64,000 nt of DNA from Pelomonas saccharophila_A (GTDB taxonomy: Bacteria > Pseudomonadota > Gammaproteobacteria > Burkholderiales > Burkholderiaceae_C). The stretch is taken from positions 682,001 to 746,000 of the forward strand of contig NZ_JAVDXU010000002.1 in assembly GCF_031458095.1 (NCBI RefSeq). Direction: 5' to 3'. The position numbers were made by a program, and so were the translations under genes. Below are positions 33,192 through 41,941 of the stretch, piece by piece. Each line of letters opens with the position of its first letter. Position 1 is the stretch's first letter. The notes below the pieces were generated by a model. It had not been told where the DNA came from, ran no database searches, and worked only from the letters and a program-made list of their open reading frames with translations.

Positions 33192-34421
33192 TTACTTCGA
33201 GGCGGCGGAGGCCGGGGCGGGGGCGGGGGCGGGGGCGGCGCCCTGTGCACCCGCAGGCGCAGCAGGAATCGGCATGCCCTTGTCGTCGACCTTCAGCACC
33301 TGCGGCGTGACCGGCGCGCCGGGGAAGGCGCGCAGCAGGCCGTCGACGATGACCATCTCGCCTGGCTTCACGCCGTCGACGACACGCATGCCGTCGATCA
33401 GTGCACCCGGCGTGACGGGGCGGGGCTGCACGATGTTGTTGGGGCCGACGATGAGGACGATCTTGCGGGTCTGGTCGGTCGAGATCGCGCGGTCGGGCAC
33501 GACGACGGCGTTGTAGCTGCCGCTGCCGATCAGCTTGATGCGGGCGAACAGGCCCGGCGTGAACAGACCCTGCTTGTTGTCGAACACGGCGCGGCCGCGG
33601 ATGGAGGCGGTGGCCGGGTTCAGGCGGTTGTCGACGAAGTCCATCTTGCCGGCGTGTGGATAGCCCTGCTCGTTGGACAAGCCCATCTGCACCGGGTTGG
33701 CGACGTCACGCGAGGAGGGGCGGCTGCCGTCGCGGGCGGCGCGCATGTACTTCAGATAGGTGGCCTCGCTGGCGTCGAAATAGGCATAGACCTTGTCGCT
33801 GGAGACGACGGTCGTCAGCACCGGGTCGCCGACGCCGACAAGATTGCCCGGCGTCACATTGGCACGCGAGGTGCGGCCGCTGACGGGGGCCGTGACGCTG
33901 GCGTATTCGACATTCAGCTTGGACTGCACCAGGGCGGCCTCGGCGGCCTTCTGGTTGGCCTCGGCCGAGCGCAGGGCCGAGCGCAGCTGGTCGATCTCCT
34001 GCTGGCTGACGGCGTTGATGCTGATCAGCTTCTCGGAGCGGGCCAGGTCGGCCTTGGCGAGCTCGGCCTGGGTCCTGGCGGCAGCGATCTGGGCTTCGAC
34101 GCGGGCCACGTCAGCCTTGAAGGCGCGGGCGTCGATGGTGAACAGCGGCTCGCCCTTCTTGACCAGCTGGCCTTCCTTGAAGCGCACCGCGTCCACGGTG
34201 CCGGCGACACGGGAGCGCACCTCGACGGTGTCCGGCGCCTCCAGGCGGGCGGTGAATTCGTCGAACTCCTGCACCTCACGCTGGGTGGCCGGTGCCACCG
34301 ACACCGGCGGCGGGCCGCCAGGGCCCCCATGGCCGCCGGCACCATCCGGCTTCTGGCCGCAGGCGGCGAGCAGGGCGATGAGGGCGGGAGACAGGGTCAG
34401 CGCCAGATTCTTCTTGGACAT
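33192..34421 (-). CDS. RND efflux periplasmic adaptor (MexE/AcrA-like)
   Basis: A 409-residue adaptor with lipobox LLAAC (Cys near residue 21). A His/Gly-rich linker (GGHGGPGGPPP) leads to the barrel-sandwich start (VEVRSRVAGTVDAVRFKEGQLV), an alpha-helical hairpin and the matching half near SVTAPVSGRTSRANV. The C-terminus is a low-complexity Pro/Ala tail. It couples the pump to the outer-membrane duct and is first in the operon. The ATG at 34421 has GGAG upstream. Confidence 0.88.
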   Translation of the reverse strand: MSKKNLALTLSPALIALLAACGQKPDGAGGHGGPGGPPPVSVAPATQREVQEFDEFTARLEAPDTVEVRSRVAGTVDAVRFKEGQLVKKGEPLFTIDARAFKADVARVEAQIAAARTQAELAKADLARSEKLISINAVSQQEIDQLRSALRSAEANQKAAEAALVQSKLNVEYASVTAPVSGRTSRANVTPGNLVGVGDPVLTTVVSSDKVYAYFDASEATYLKYMRAARDGSRPSSRDVANPVQMGLSNEQGYPHAGKMDFVDNRLNPATASIRGRAVFDNKQGLFTPGLFARIKLIGSGSYNAVVVPDRAISTDQTRKIVLIVGPNNIVQPRPVTPGALIDGMRVVDGVKPGEMVIVDGLLRAFPGAPVTPQVLKVDDKGMPIPAAPAGAQGAAPAPAPAPASAASK

Positions 34422-34504
34422 GGGGGGCTCCGAATGCAAGCCGGCGACTGTAAGCACATCGCAATGACATCGTTACCCCAAAACCTAAAGCCCGACCAGG
34501 CTGC

Positions 34505-34520
34505 TGACATTCCTTGTCAA
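34505..34520 (-). promoter_or_regulatory. dyad over a -35-like element upstream of RND operon
   Basis: TGACA and TGTCA are separated by five bases, overlapping TTGACA on the minus strand about 90 bases before the adaptor start. No convincing -10 is found at the right distance. It could be an operator for an unlinked regulator; support is limited. Confidence 0.3.
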
Positions 34521-34537
34521 CAGCACGGAACTGTGAA

Positions 34538-34572
34538 CAAAAAAGCCGCCGGGCATAGGACCGGGCGGCTTT
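34538..34572 (-). terminator. intrinsic terminator after POT transporter gene
   Basis: Read on the minus strand, AAGCCGCC pairs with GGCGGCTT around a 13-base loop and is followed by six uridines (plus-strand A-tract 34539-34544). It lies directly downstream of the POT gene stop. Confidence 0.8.
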
Positions 34573-34614
34573 GGCAGTAACGCACGGGTTTCATGACCCC
34601 GTGCAGATGACTTC

Positions 34615-36195
34615 TTAGTGGACGCCGTGCATCTTCTTCTTCATCCAGGGCGTGAGCAGCATCAACACGACGCCGGCGCCGATGGGAATGGCCGTGAAGA
34701 TCATGAAGAAGATCGACATCGAGTACTGGTTGGAGATCTCGTCGATGTAGGAGCCGGTCACACCGGCCAGCTTGTTGGCGATGGCCGTGTTCAGGAACCA
34801 GACGCCGAACATCAGCCCCAGCAGGCGCGCCGGTGCCAGCTTGGAGATATAGGACAGGCCCACCGGCGACAGGCAAAGCTCGCCCATGGTGTGCAGCAGA
34901 TAAGCCAGGCTCAGATAGATCATGCTGACCTGGGCCGTCTTGGCGCCCGTCGGGATGCCGGCCGAACCATAGGACAGGGCGGCGAAGCCCAGGCCCAGCA
35001 GCACCAGGCCGACGCCGAACTTGACCGGGCCGGCCGGGTTCCAGTGCCTCTCCCACATCTTGGAGAACATCGGCGCCAGGATGACGAGGAAGAAGCTGTT
35101 CAGCACGCCGAACCAGCTGGCCGGCACCTCGGACTGCTCCAGCGCGAACTCGCGCGCCAGCATCCAGATTACCAGGCCCCAGATGACGGCAAAGGCCAGG
35201 CCCAGCAGGGTGTTGGCCAGCAGATAGCGGCTGCCGGTGCTGCGGTTGAGCTTCCACAGCAGCCAGGTCAGGATCAACGCCGGCAGCACCGTCATCAGCG
35301 AGTTGACGACCTTGAAGGCGAAGCCGCTGGTGCCGACCAGGGTGCGGTCGGTGTAGTCGGCCGCGAAGATGGTCATCGAGCCGCCGGCCTGCTCGAAGGC
35401 GAACCAGAAGAAGATGGTGAAGAAGGAGAAGACGAAGATGGCCTTCAGGCGGTCGGCCACGACATGGGCCGGCGCTTCCTCGGCCGCGGCTGCTGCGGCG
35501 ACCTTGGCGCGGTCTTCGGCCTTGGGCGGAGCGCCGATGTCGCCGAACAGGTGCTGGCTGAAATAGAACTGCAGCGCGCCCAGGATCATGAACAGGCCCG
35601 CCAGGCCAAAGCCCAGGTGCCAGGACACCTTCTCGCCGATATAGCCGCACAGCAGGATGCCGAAGAAGGCACCGGCATTCACGCCCATGTAGAACAGCGT
35701 ATAGCCGCCGTCACGCGCGTTGTCTTCCTTCGGGCCATAGAGCTGGCCGACGATGGCCGATACATTGGGCTTGAACAGGCCCGTGCCCAGCACGACGAGG
35801 CCAAGGCCGATATAGAAGCTCGGCACCGTGTTCAGGAACATTGAGATGTGGCCGGCCGCGATGACGAAGCCGCCGAACAGGACGGCGCGGCGCGTGCCCA
35901 GGTAACGGTCCGCCAGATAGCCACCCAGCACCGGCAGCAGATAGGCCATGCCCGTGTACCAGCCGTACAGCGAGGTGGCCTCGGCGCGGGTCCAGCCCCA
36001 GCCGCCCTTGGCAGCCTCGGACACGAGGAAGAGCACCAGCAGGCCCCGCATGCCGTAGTAGGAGAAGCGCTCCCACATCTCGGTGAAGAACAGCACGAAC
36101 AGCTGGTTGGGCTGGCCGAGGATGGCCGCGCCGGCTTGCGGGGTCGCCGCTCGGCCGGACGTGGCCGGGTCGGCCACGGGGAAAGTGGTAGTCAC
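34615..36195 (-). CDS. POT/PTR2-family proton-dependent oligopeptide transporter
   Basis: A 526-residue inner-membrane symporter for di- and tripeptides. The N-terminal helix motif EMWERFSYYGMRGLL (ExxERFxYYG) and FYMGVNAGAFFG are PTR2 signatures, and KPNVSAIVGQLYG is a conserved loop. About fourteen helices are seen, with an Ala/Glu-rich cytoplasmic linker near residue 230. The GTG at 36195 is the likely start, though the site before it is weak; an in-frame TTG at 36255 would add 20 residues. Confidence 0.88.
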   Translation of the reverse strand: MTTTFPVADPATSGRAATPQAGAAILGQPNQLFVLFFTEMWERFSYYGMRGLLVLFLVSEAAKGGWGWTRAEATSLYGWYTGMAYLLPVLGGYLADRYLGTRRAVLFGGFVIAAGHISMFLNTVPSFYIGLGLVVLGTGLFKPNVSAIVGQLYGPKEDNARDGGYTLFYMGVNAGAFFGILLCGYIGEKVSWHLGFGLAGLFMILGALQFYFSQHLFGDIGAPPKAEDRAKVAAAAAAEEAPAHVVADRLKAIFVFSFFTIFFWFAFEQAGGSMTIFAADYTDRTLVGTSGFAFKVVNSLMTVLPALILTWLLWKLNRSTGSRYLLANTLLGLAFAVIWGLVIWMLAREFALEQSEVPASWFGVLNSFFLVILAPMFSKMWERHWNPAGPVKFGVGLVLLGLGFAALSYGSAGIPTGAKTAQVSMIYLSLAYLLHTMGELCLSPVGLSYISKLAPARLLGLMFGVWFLNTAIANKLAGVTGSYIDEISNQYSMSIFFMIFTAIPIGAGVVLMLLTPWMKKKMHGVH

Positions 36196-36300
36196 GTCAG
36201 TCGTTCCAGGTGAACCGGGGATAACCGGAAAGGGGGGCGGTAGCCCACCGCGCAAGCCCGGAATTGTCCGGCCGACAAGGCGTTTTCCACGGCGAGGCGG

Positions 36301-36318
36301 CCCAGGGTATGCCCTGGG
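36301..36318. repeat. perfect inverted repeat downstream of first transpeptidase gene
   Basis: CCCAGGG and CCCTGGG flank four bases, six bases past the minus-strand stop of the L,D-transpeptidase-like gene. It lacks a T-tract and may be a weak terminator. The rest of this gap holds only the POT gene upstream region. Confidence 0.4.
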
Positions 36319-36323
36319 TCGGC

Positions 36324-36941
36324 TCAGGGCGCTGCGGCGTGGTTCGAGCCCGCGGCGGCGGCCAGCAGGGGTTCGCGCTCCGGCAGGATGTAGACCAGGC
36401 TCTTGCCGGTGCCCAGCGTCGGCAGCACGACCTGATCGAAGAATTCAGGGTCGACGACGACGCAGCCCAGCGTGATGCGGCGGTCTTCCAGCCTGGCCGA
36501 GGCCAGCCGCTCCGGGCGGCGCTGGCTGGCCGGCGCCGGCCGCAGACGGTGGATGGCAAGGTTGGCTTCGTAGTCGAACCAGACAATACGCTCGCCGTTC
36601 AGGTTGCGGCCCGGCTGGGCCTCGAAACGGCCGGCCGGCGTGACGCGCTCGTTGACTTTCAGCGCCAGCGGATCCTTGCCGCGGGCGCTCGTCGGTTCCT
36701 GGTCGCCCGGCGTCAGGCCGAGCAGGACCGGCGCACGGCCGACCAGGCTGCCGTCGGCGGCGTAGATGGACAGCGTCGCCTGGCGCTTGTCGACGATGGC
36801 AAAAGGGCGGGCGTCCCCCGCGTCACTCGCGACCGGGCGTGAGATGACCTGCGCGCTCGCGCAAGCGGCCGCAAGAACGCTCCACACCGTGGCCATGCCA
36901 CAGATGACTGCCCTGGCCCGAACTGCCCAACTGCTGCCCAC
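36324..36941 (-). CDS. L,D-transpeptidase-like (YkuD fold) exported protein
   Basis: A 205-residue protein with an N-terminal signal (AVICGMATVWSVLAAACASA), a YkuD-like core with TPAGRFEAQPG near residue 102, a candidate catalytic H131 and the cysteine C160 in ITLGC. Canonical YkuD enzymes have Ser/Thr-His-Gly-Cys; here the motif His is Leu. It aligns along most of its length with the next gene (FAIVDKR, TPAGRF, GRN, and a VLPT or VLPN segment), so the two are tandem duplicates. Likely peptidoglycan cross-linking or lipoprotein attachment; activity is uncertain because of the substitution. Starts at GTG. Confidence 0.7.
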   Translation of the reverse strand: MGSSWAVRARAVICGMATVWSVLAAACASAQVISRPVASDAGDARPFAIVDKRQATLSIYAADGSLVGRAPVLLGLTPGDQEPTSARGKDPLALKVNERVTPAGRFEAQPGRNLNGERIVWFDYEANLAIHRLRPAPASQRRPERLASARLEDRRITLGCVVVDPEFFDQVVLPTLGTGKSLVYILPEREPLLAAAAGSNHAAAP

Positions 36942-37031
36942 ACGACGCCCCTTGTCCCGGGCGGCGCAACCTTCGCGCCTGCCTTGACCGGCAGTCTAGG
37001 AAGCGGGGCTTGTAACCGACAGACAAGGACT

Positions 37032-37862
37032 TCACGGTTTGGCGTTGTTACCTCGCCGTGAACCCGCCTGCGCCAGCACCTGGGGCGGCGCTGCGGCGGG
37101 GAAGAAGGCCACCAGCGGCTGCTTTTCGGGCAGCACATAGACGACGGCACGGCTGTGGCCCAGGTTGGGCAGCACGGTGCGCTCGAAGAATACGACGGGG
37201 ACGTTGATGCAGCCCCAGCTGATGCGATTGTCCGCCGCCGTCTTGGTGGCCAGGCGCTCCAGGCGGCGCTCCGCGGGGTTGCTGTTGATGACGCGATGCA
37301 TGGAGACGGCCGCGTCGTAGTCGACCCAGACGACCTCCTTGCCGTCGGCGTTGCGGCCGGGAGCCGAGACGAAGCGGCCGGCAGGCGTCGTGCGCTCCTG
37401 TGGCCTGATCTCCTCGATGCTCTTGTTGCCGATGCCGGCAACGGTGGTGTCACCAGACGCATAGCCAAGCAGCACGGGGCTGGTGCCGAGCAGGCGGCCA
37501 CCGGGGGCGAAGACATAGACCTGGGCGCGGCGCTTGTCGACGATGGCGAAGGCGCTGCTGCCGTTGTCGCCCTCGCGCACGGCCCAGGCGGCGACACGGG
37601 TCACGTCCAGCGGCGCGCGGACCTTGCCGAAATCGAGGCGGCGGTCGATGGGCGGCGGCGGCTGGTTCGGCGCGGGCGCCTGGGCGACAGCCACCGGCCG
37701 ATGGGCGGATGCCACCGCGGGCTTGCGCTTGAAGCTGCCGCCGAAGAAGGTGAAGAAGACGGCCAGGGCCAGGGCAGCGATGAGGCCGCCCTGGCCGAGG
37801 CCGATGAGGATGTCACGCCGCCGGGCCGCGGCGGCGAGTTCAGCGCTTGCTCCGAAACGCAT
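37032..37862 (-). CDS. L,D-transpeptidase-like (YkuD fold) membrane-anchored protein
   Basis: A 276-residue paralogue of the downstream gene with one N-terminal membrane helix (residues about 18-40) and a Pro-rich linker. Its YkuD-like domain contains TTPAGRFVSAPGRN near residue 160, H189 and C218 in ISWGC. As in the paralogue, the His of the usual SHGC motif is replaced, here by Trp. It would act in the periplasm on peptidoglycan stem peptides. The two genes are 90 bases apart on one strand. Confidence 0.72.
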   Translation of the reverse strand: MRFGASAELAAAARRRDILIGLGQGGLIAALALAVFFTFFGGSFKRKPAVASAHRPVAVAQAPAPNQPPPPIDRRLDFGKVRAPLDVTRVAAWAVREGDNGSSAFAIVDKRRAQVYVFAPGGRLLGTSPVLLGYASGDTTVAGIGNKSIEEIRPQERTTPAGRFVSAPGRNADGKEVVWVDYDAAVSMHRVINSNPAERRLERLATKTAADNRISWGCINVPVVFFERTVLPNLGHSRAVVYVLPEKQPLVAFFPAAAPPQVLAQAGSRRGNNAKP

Positions 37863-37897
37863 GGCAGCTGACGGAGGCCGCGCTCAGCCGACGTCGA

Positions 37898-38272
37898 TCA
37901 GTGACGGTCGGCGCGGGGGGCGGGCGTGGCCGGCTGGTCGTAGGACGGGCTCGGCGTCGTCGTCGTGGTCGTCGTCGTGTCGGTCGTTGTCGTCGTGCTC
38001 GATGCGGCCGTGCTGTCGACCGGCGGTGTCACCTTGGCCGGGTCATCGGCAGGCTGCTGCATGGCGGCCGTGCTGTCCGCGGGCATGGTGTTGACGTCAG
38101 CGGGCGCGGCATTCGGATCGGCCGGCGTCTGCTCGCTGGGCATGACGGCAGCGGTCGTGGGTTCGGCCGGCTGCTGTTGCGGCTGGTCTTCGGTCTGGGC
38201 GAAAGCCAGGCCGATGCTGGTCACCAGGACGGCGGCGGTCAGTGCACTGGTGGCGGTCTTGAGGGTGGACAT
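37898..38272 (-). CDS. exported Thr/Pro-rich low-complexity protein
   Basis: A 124-residue protein with a clear Sec signal (SALTAAVLVTSIGLAFAQ, cleavage near residue 26) and a mature part made of Pro, Ala, Thr, Asp and Gln. Residues about 96-111 are almost only threonine, coded by a GTC/GTG-like trinucleotide run on the plus strand (about 37956-38000). The ATG has AAGGAG six bases upstream. No domain is recognisable. It precedes the L,D-transpeptidase-like genes on the same strand and may be a wall-associated spacer protein; that is a guess. Confidence 0.6.
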   Translation of the reverse strand: MSTLKTATSALTAAVLVTSIGLAFAQTEDQPQQQPAEPTTAAVMPSEQTPADPNAAPADVNTMPADSTAAMQQPADDPAKVTPPVDSTAASSTTTTTDTTTTTTTTPSPSYDQPATPAPRADRH

Positions 38273-38445
38273 GGTGGACTCCTTGTGAAAGCGTGGACCG
38301 GCGAAAACCGGGAGGCTGCGCCGGCCTTTCCCCACCGGCTGAGGTCCACTCTAGGAGCCGCGCGCCGCGCCCGGCGTCGGTGCCGAGCGTCATTTCATGT
38401 AGGAGGCTCCCCCAGTCCGTAGCGACCGGTTACGCCACGTAGCCG

Positions 38446-39228
38446 TTACAAGTTGAAGTCGTAGTCGATGGTCAGTGGTGCATGGTCGCTGAACATCTGG
38501 CCGGTGTAGATGGCCTCGCGCCTGGCGCGGGCAGCAATGCCGGGCGTGGCCAGGTGGTAGTCCAGCCGCCACCCGACGTTGTTGGCACGCGCCGCGCCAC
38601 GGGCGCTCCACCAGGTGTATTGCTCGGCCTTGTCGTTCAGCGTGCGGAACACGTCGACGACACCGCCATCGTCGAACAGCGTCGTCAGCCAGGCACGCTC
38701 CTCGGGCAGGAAGCCGCTGTTCTTCTGGTTGCCGCGCCAGTTCTTCAGGTCGATTTCCTTGTGGGCGATGTTGACGTCGGCCACCAGGATGAACTCGCGC
38801 TCGGCCTTCAGCGCCATCAGATGCGGATGCATGGCGGCCAGGAAACGGTACTTGACCGCCTGGCGCTCCTCGCCGCTGGTGCCGCTGGGGAAATAGACGC
38901 TGATGAGACTGAGCTTGCGGCCGGGCTTGTCGAAACGCTTCTCGACCCAGCGGCCCTCGCTGTCGAACTCTGGCAGCCCCAAGCCCGTGACGAGGTCGCT
39001 GGGCTCCTCCTTGGTGTAGAGGCCGACGCCGGAATAGCCCTTCTTCTCGGCGTAGTGGAAGTGGCCGGCGAGCTTGTCGCAGTGGCGGAACTTGGCCTCC
39101 ACCACGTCGGCCTGCGCCTTGAGTTCCTGCACGCCGACCGCATCGGCCTGCTGCTGGTCAAGCCACTCGAAGAAGCCCTTGCTGGCGGCGGAGCGCACGC
39201 CGTTGAGGTTGGCCGTGATGAAGCGCAT
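38446..39228 (-). CDS. xth: exodeoxyribonuclease III / AP endonuclease
   Basis: A 260-residue enzyme of the Xth family: FITANLNGVRSA at the start, the metal-binding glutamate in VGVQELKAQ near residue 36, DVNIAHKEIDL near residue 152 and the catalytic SDHAPLTIDY near the C-terminus. It cuts DNA at abasic sites and trims 3' ends in base-excision repair. The start at 39228 matches the family N-terminus; an in-frame upstream ATG would add an implausible extension. It is divergent from the TonB receptor gene. Confidence 0.9.
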   Translation of the reverse strand: MRFITANLNGVRSAASKGFFEWLDQQQADAVGVQELKAQADVVEAKFRHCDKLAGHFHYAEKKGYSGVGLYTKEEPSDLVTGLGLPEFDSEGRWVEKRFDKPGRKLSLISVYFPSGTSGEERQAVKYRFLAAMHPHLMALKAEREFILVADVNIAHKEIDLKNWRGNQKNSGFLPEERAWLTTLFDDGGVVDVFRTLNDKAEQYTWWSARGAARANNVGWRLDYHLATPGIAARARREAIYTGQMFSDHAPLTIDYDFNL

Positions 39229-39412
39229 TTGAACTAGGGAGAGGGTTGATCTGGAGAAGTATCGCAGTGCAGCAAATGAACAACACCTGCCGCACGCTTT
39301 CATCATCAAACGGTCACGTGATCTTTACGATCCAGTAGGAATCAGAGGCGTGACAAGCGCCCATTTTTTCGCCTCCCGCATGCCTTTCCCCCCGTCAACC
39401 CGAGGATTTCTC

Positions 39413-41743
39413 ATGCCGAACCATCGCCTTTCACCGACCCTGCTCGCGCTCGCGCTGGGCGCGGCCTTCCCAATGCAGGCCGCACTGGCCCAGGCTGCGT
39501 CAGGAACGGAAGCCAAGAAGGACGTCAGCCAGCTCGAGGCCGTCATCGTGACCGGCAGCCGCCGGGCCGAGAACCTGAAGGAAGTGCCGCTGTCGATCTC
39601 GGCGATCAAGTCGGAGGAGCTGGACACCTACAACGCCAGCGGCCAGGATATCCGCGCCCTGTCCGGCAAGGTGCCCAGCCTGAACATCGAGTCCGACTAC
39701 GGCCGCACCTTCCCGCGCTTCTATGTGCGCGGCCTGGGCAACACCGACTTCGACATGAACGCCTCCCAGCCGGTGGGCCTGGTCTATGACGATGTGGTGC
39801 AGGAAAGCATCGCGCTGAAGGGCTTCCCGGTCTTCGACATGGCGCAGGTGGAACTGCTGCGCGGCCCGCAGGGCACGCTGTTCGGCCGCAACTCGCCGGC
39901 CGGCGTCATGAAGTTCGACTCGGCCAAGCCGGGCAAGAAATTCGAGGGCTACGCCAACATCGGCTACGGCCGCTGGAACTCCGTCAACCTGGAGACGGCC
40001 GTCAACGTGCCGCTGAGCCAGGACTGGCAGATGCGCGTGGCCGGCATCGTGCAACGCCAGGACGACCGCGTGCACAACCCCGTTGCCGCAACCAAGGGCG
40101 GGACGGCGGACCTCGAGGGCTACAACGACAAGGCCCTGCGCCTGCAGGCCCTGTACAAGAACGGCAACTTCGAGGGTCTTTTCAAGGTCCAGGCCCGTGA
40201 CTTCAAGGGCACGGCCACGACCTTCCGCGCCAACATCATGAAGCGCGGCACCAACGACCTCGTCGACGGCTACGACGACAGCTCCTACCCCACCGACGGC
40301 TACAACTCGCAGACGCTGAAGTCCAGCGAGGTCAGTGCCCGCCTGCGCTGGGACTTCGACGGCGTGTCGCTGTACTCCATCACCGCCCACGACCGCGCCA
40401 AGTTCTACAGCCGCGGCGACGTGGACGGCGGCTTCGGCTGCCGCTTCTGCGGCATCCCGGACGGCCCGAAGTACTACCCCTCGGGCTCGGCGACGCCTTA
40501 CCCGTCCGTCATCCCCTTCGATGCGCAGACGGCCGACGGCATCCCCTATCTGCGCCAGACGACGCAGGAATTCCGCCTGCAGTCCAACACCAACGCCCCC
40601 TTCCAGTGGATCGCGGGCCTGTACTACTTCAACGAGAAGCTGCAGGTGGACAGCTTCAACTTCGACAGCTTCGCCGTCGGCGACCCGCAGAACGGCTATG
40701 CCGTGCAGCACCAGCAGGCCAAGTCCTGGGCGGGTTTCGGCAACGTGAAGTTCGCCGTCACGCCCGACCTCAAGCTGACCGCCGGCCTGCGCTACACCGA
40801 CGACAAGAAGGACTTCGACGCCGTGCGCACCTGGACGCCGGGCAAGGCGCCCAACGTCGACATCATCGGCCCCTTCCAGACCCATCCCAAGTCCACCAAC
40901 TGGAGCTGGGACGTCGGCGCCAACTACAACATCAACAAGGCGACCAGCGTGTTCGCGCGCGTCGCCACCGGCTACCGCGCCCCGTCCATCCAGGGCCGCG
41001 TGCTGTTCGGTGACTCCATCTCGGTGGCGAACTCGGAGAAGGTGCTGTCCGCCGAAGTCGGCTTCAAGGCCGACCTGCTGGACAACACGGCCCGCATCAG
41101 CGGCACCCTCTTCAAATACCGGGTGAAGGACATGCAGCTGACGGCCGGCTCGGGTTCGACCAACCAGAACCGCCTCGTCAACGCCGCCAAGGCCGAAGGC
41201 CAGGGCTTCGAGCTGGACGCCCAGGCCATCATCGCGCGCGACTGGCGCACGACGCTGGGCTTCTCCTACAACGACACCAAGATCAAGGACGCCAACCTCT
41301 TCGTGCAGCCCTGCGGCAATGCCAACTTCCAGTTCCTGGAAGCCAACACCGGCTGCACGGTGCTGGACCCGGCCGGCCCGCTAGCCGGCACCGTCAGCAT
41401 CAACGGCAATCCGCTGCCGCGCGCGCCCAAGGTCACCTGGAACTGGACGCTCAAGTACAGCGTCGAGATCGGCGCTGGCGAGCTGACCGTGCTGACCGAC
41501 TGGGCCTACAAGGACAAGTACAACATGTTCCTGTACGAGGCCGTCGAGTACAAGGCCAAGTCGGCCCTGGAAGGCGGCCTGCGCGTCGGCTATGGCTGGG
41601 CCAACGGCAAGTACGAGGTCGCCGCCTACTCGCGCAACATCACCAACCACCGCCAGACCGTCGCCGCCATCGACTTCGACAACCTGACCGGCATCGTCAA
41701 CGAGCCCCGCAGCTACGGCGTTCAGTTCAAGGCCAATTTCTGA
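39413..41743 (+). CDS. TonB-dependent outer-membrane receptor
   Basis: A 776-residue receptor: signal peptide (residues 1-27, ending ALAQA), TonB-box/plug region from LEAVIVTGSRRAENLKEVPL to about residue 165 (with VELLRGPQGTLFGRNSPAG), then a barrel ending in aromatic VQFKANF. It imports a large nutrient such as a siderophore, vitamin or glycan oligomer. No neighbouring gene shows the ligand. The ATG has GAGGA seven bases upstream. A tight CxxC (GCRFCG near residue 345) lies in an extracellular-type loop. Confidence 0.88.
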   Translation: MPNHRLSPTLLALALGAAFPMQAALAQAASGTEAKKDVSQLEAVIVTGSRRAENLKEVPLSISAIKSEELDTYNASGQDIRALSGKVPSLNIESDYGRTFPRFYVRGLGNTDFDMNASQPVGLVYDDVVQESIALKGFPVFDMAQVELLRGPQGTLFGRNSPAGVMKFDSAKPGKKFEGYANIGYGRWNSVNLETAVNVPLSQDWQMRVAGIVQRQDDRVHNPVAATKGGTADLEGYNDKALRLQALYKNGNFEGLFKVQARDFKGTATTFRANIMKRGTNDLVDGYDDSSYPTDGYNSQTLKSSEVSARLRWDFDGVSLYSITAHDRAKFYSRGDVDGGFGCRFCGIPDGPKYYPSGSATPYPSVIPFDAQTADGIPYLRQTTQEFRLQSNTNAPFQWIAGLYYFNEKLQVDSFNFDSFAVGDPQNGYAVQHQQAKSWAGFGNVKFAVTPDLKLTAGLRYTDDKKDFDAVRTWTPGKAPNVDIIGPFQTHPKSTNWSWDVGANYNINKATSVFARVATGYRAPSIQGRVLFGDSISVANSEKVLSAEVGFKADLLDNTARISGTLFKYRVKDMQLTAGSGSTNQNRLVNAAKAEGQGFELDAQAIIARDWRTTLGFSYNDTKIKDANLFVQPCGNANFQFLEANTGCTVLDPAGPLAGTVSINGNPLPRAPKVTWNWTLKYSVEIGAGELTVLTDWAYKDKYNMFLYEAVEYKAKSALEGGLRVGYGWANGKYEVAAYSRNITNHRQTVAAIDFDNLTGIVNEPRSYGVQFKANF

Positions 41744-41792
41744 CCGTGCGGGACAGACCAGACCATGTACCCATGGGCTGCTCTGTTCTCAC

Positions 41793-41941
41793 CTGATTCA
41801 GAGCGCTCTTGAATCAGCGGGTTGACCAACGACCCGCAAGACGACAAGCGGGCCCCGCCCGCGACTTGGTGAAAACCACGCATGGCCCGGTCCCCTTCTA
41901 GGGGTCGGGCCTGTTTTTTTGACCCCTAGAATCTTTGTCAC
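41793..41941 (+). promoter_or_regulatory. structured leader upstream of pyrE
   Basis: The 198 bases between the receptor stop and the pyrE ATG hold successive hairpins: CTGATTCA/TGAATCAG (41793-41817), GCGGGT/ACCCGC (41817-41837), GCGGG/CCCGC (about 41848-41861), a terminator-like hairpin (41884-41920) and an alternative perfect 11-bp pairing of TTCTAGGGGTC (41896-41906) with GACCCCTAGAA (41921-41931). The last helix reuses the terminator's 3' arm and ends ten bases before the ATG, where no Shine-Dalgarno site is visible. Control of pyrE at transcription or translation is inferred. Confidence 0.5.
41884..41920 (+). terminator. terminator-like hairpin with T7 tract before pyrE
   Basis: GGCCCGG-TCCCC pairs with GGGG-TCGGGCC (one mismatch and one bulge) around a five-base loop, followed by TG and seven thymines (41914-41920). 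It may end the receptor transcript or attenuate pyrE, whose start codon is 21 bases further on. Confidence 0.75.

Noticed and set aside
36196..36255. TTG start adding 20 residues to the POT transporter
   Set aside because: The added stretch is Pro/Gly-rich and unlike family N-termini; the GTG at 36195 is more plausible, though its ribosome site is weak.
37956..38000. Trinucleotide run that could look like a short CRISPR-like or satellite array
   Set aside because: The unit is three bases, in frame inside a coding sequence as Thr codons; there are no spacers.
39229..39309. Upstream ATG extending exonuclease III by 27 residues
   Set aside because: The extension (Met/Cys/Phe-rich) is not part of the family, whose N-terminus starts exactly at the Met of 39228.
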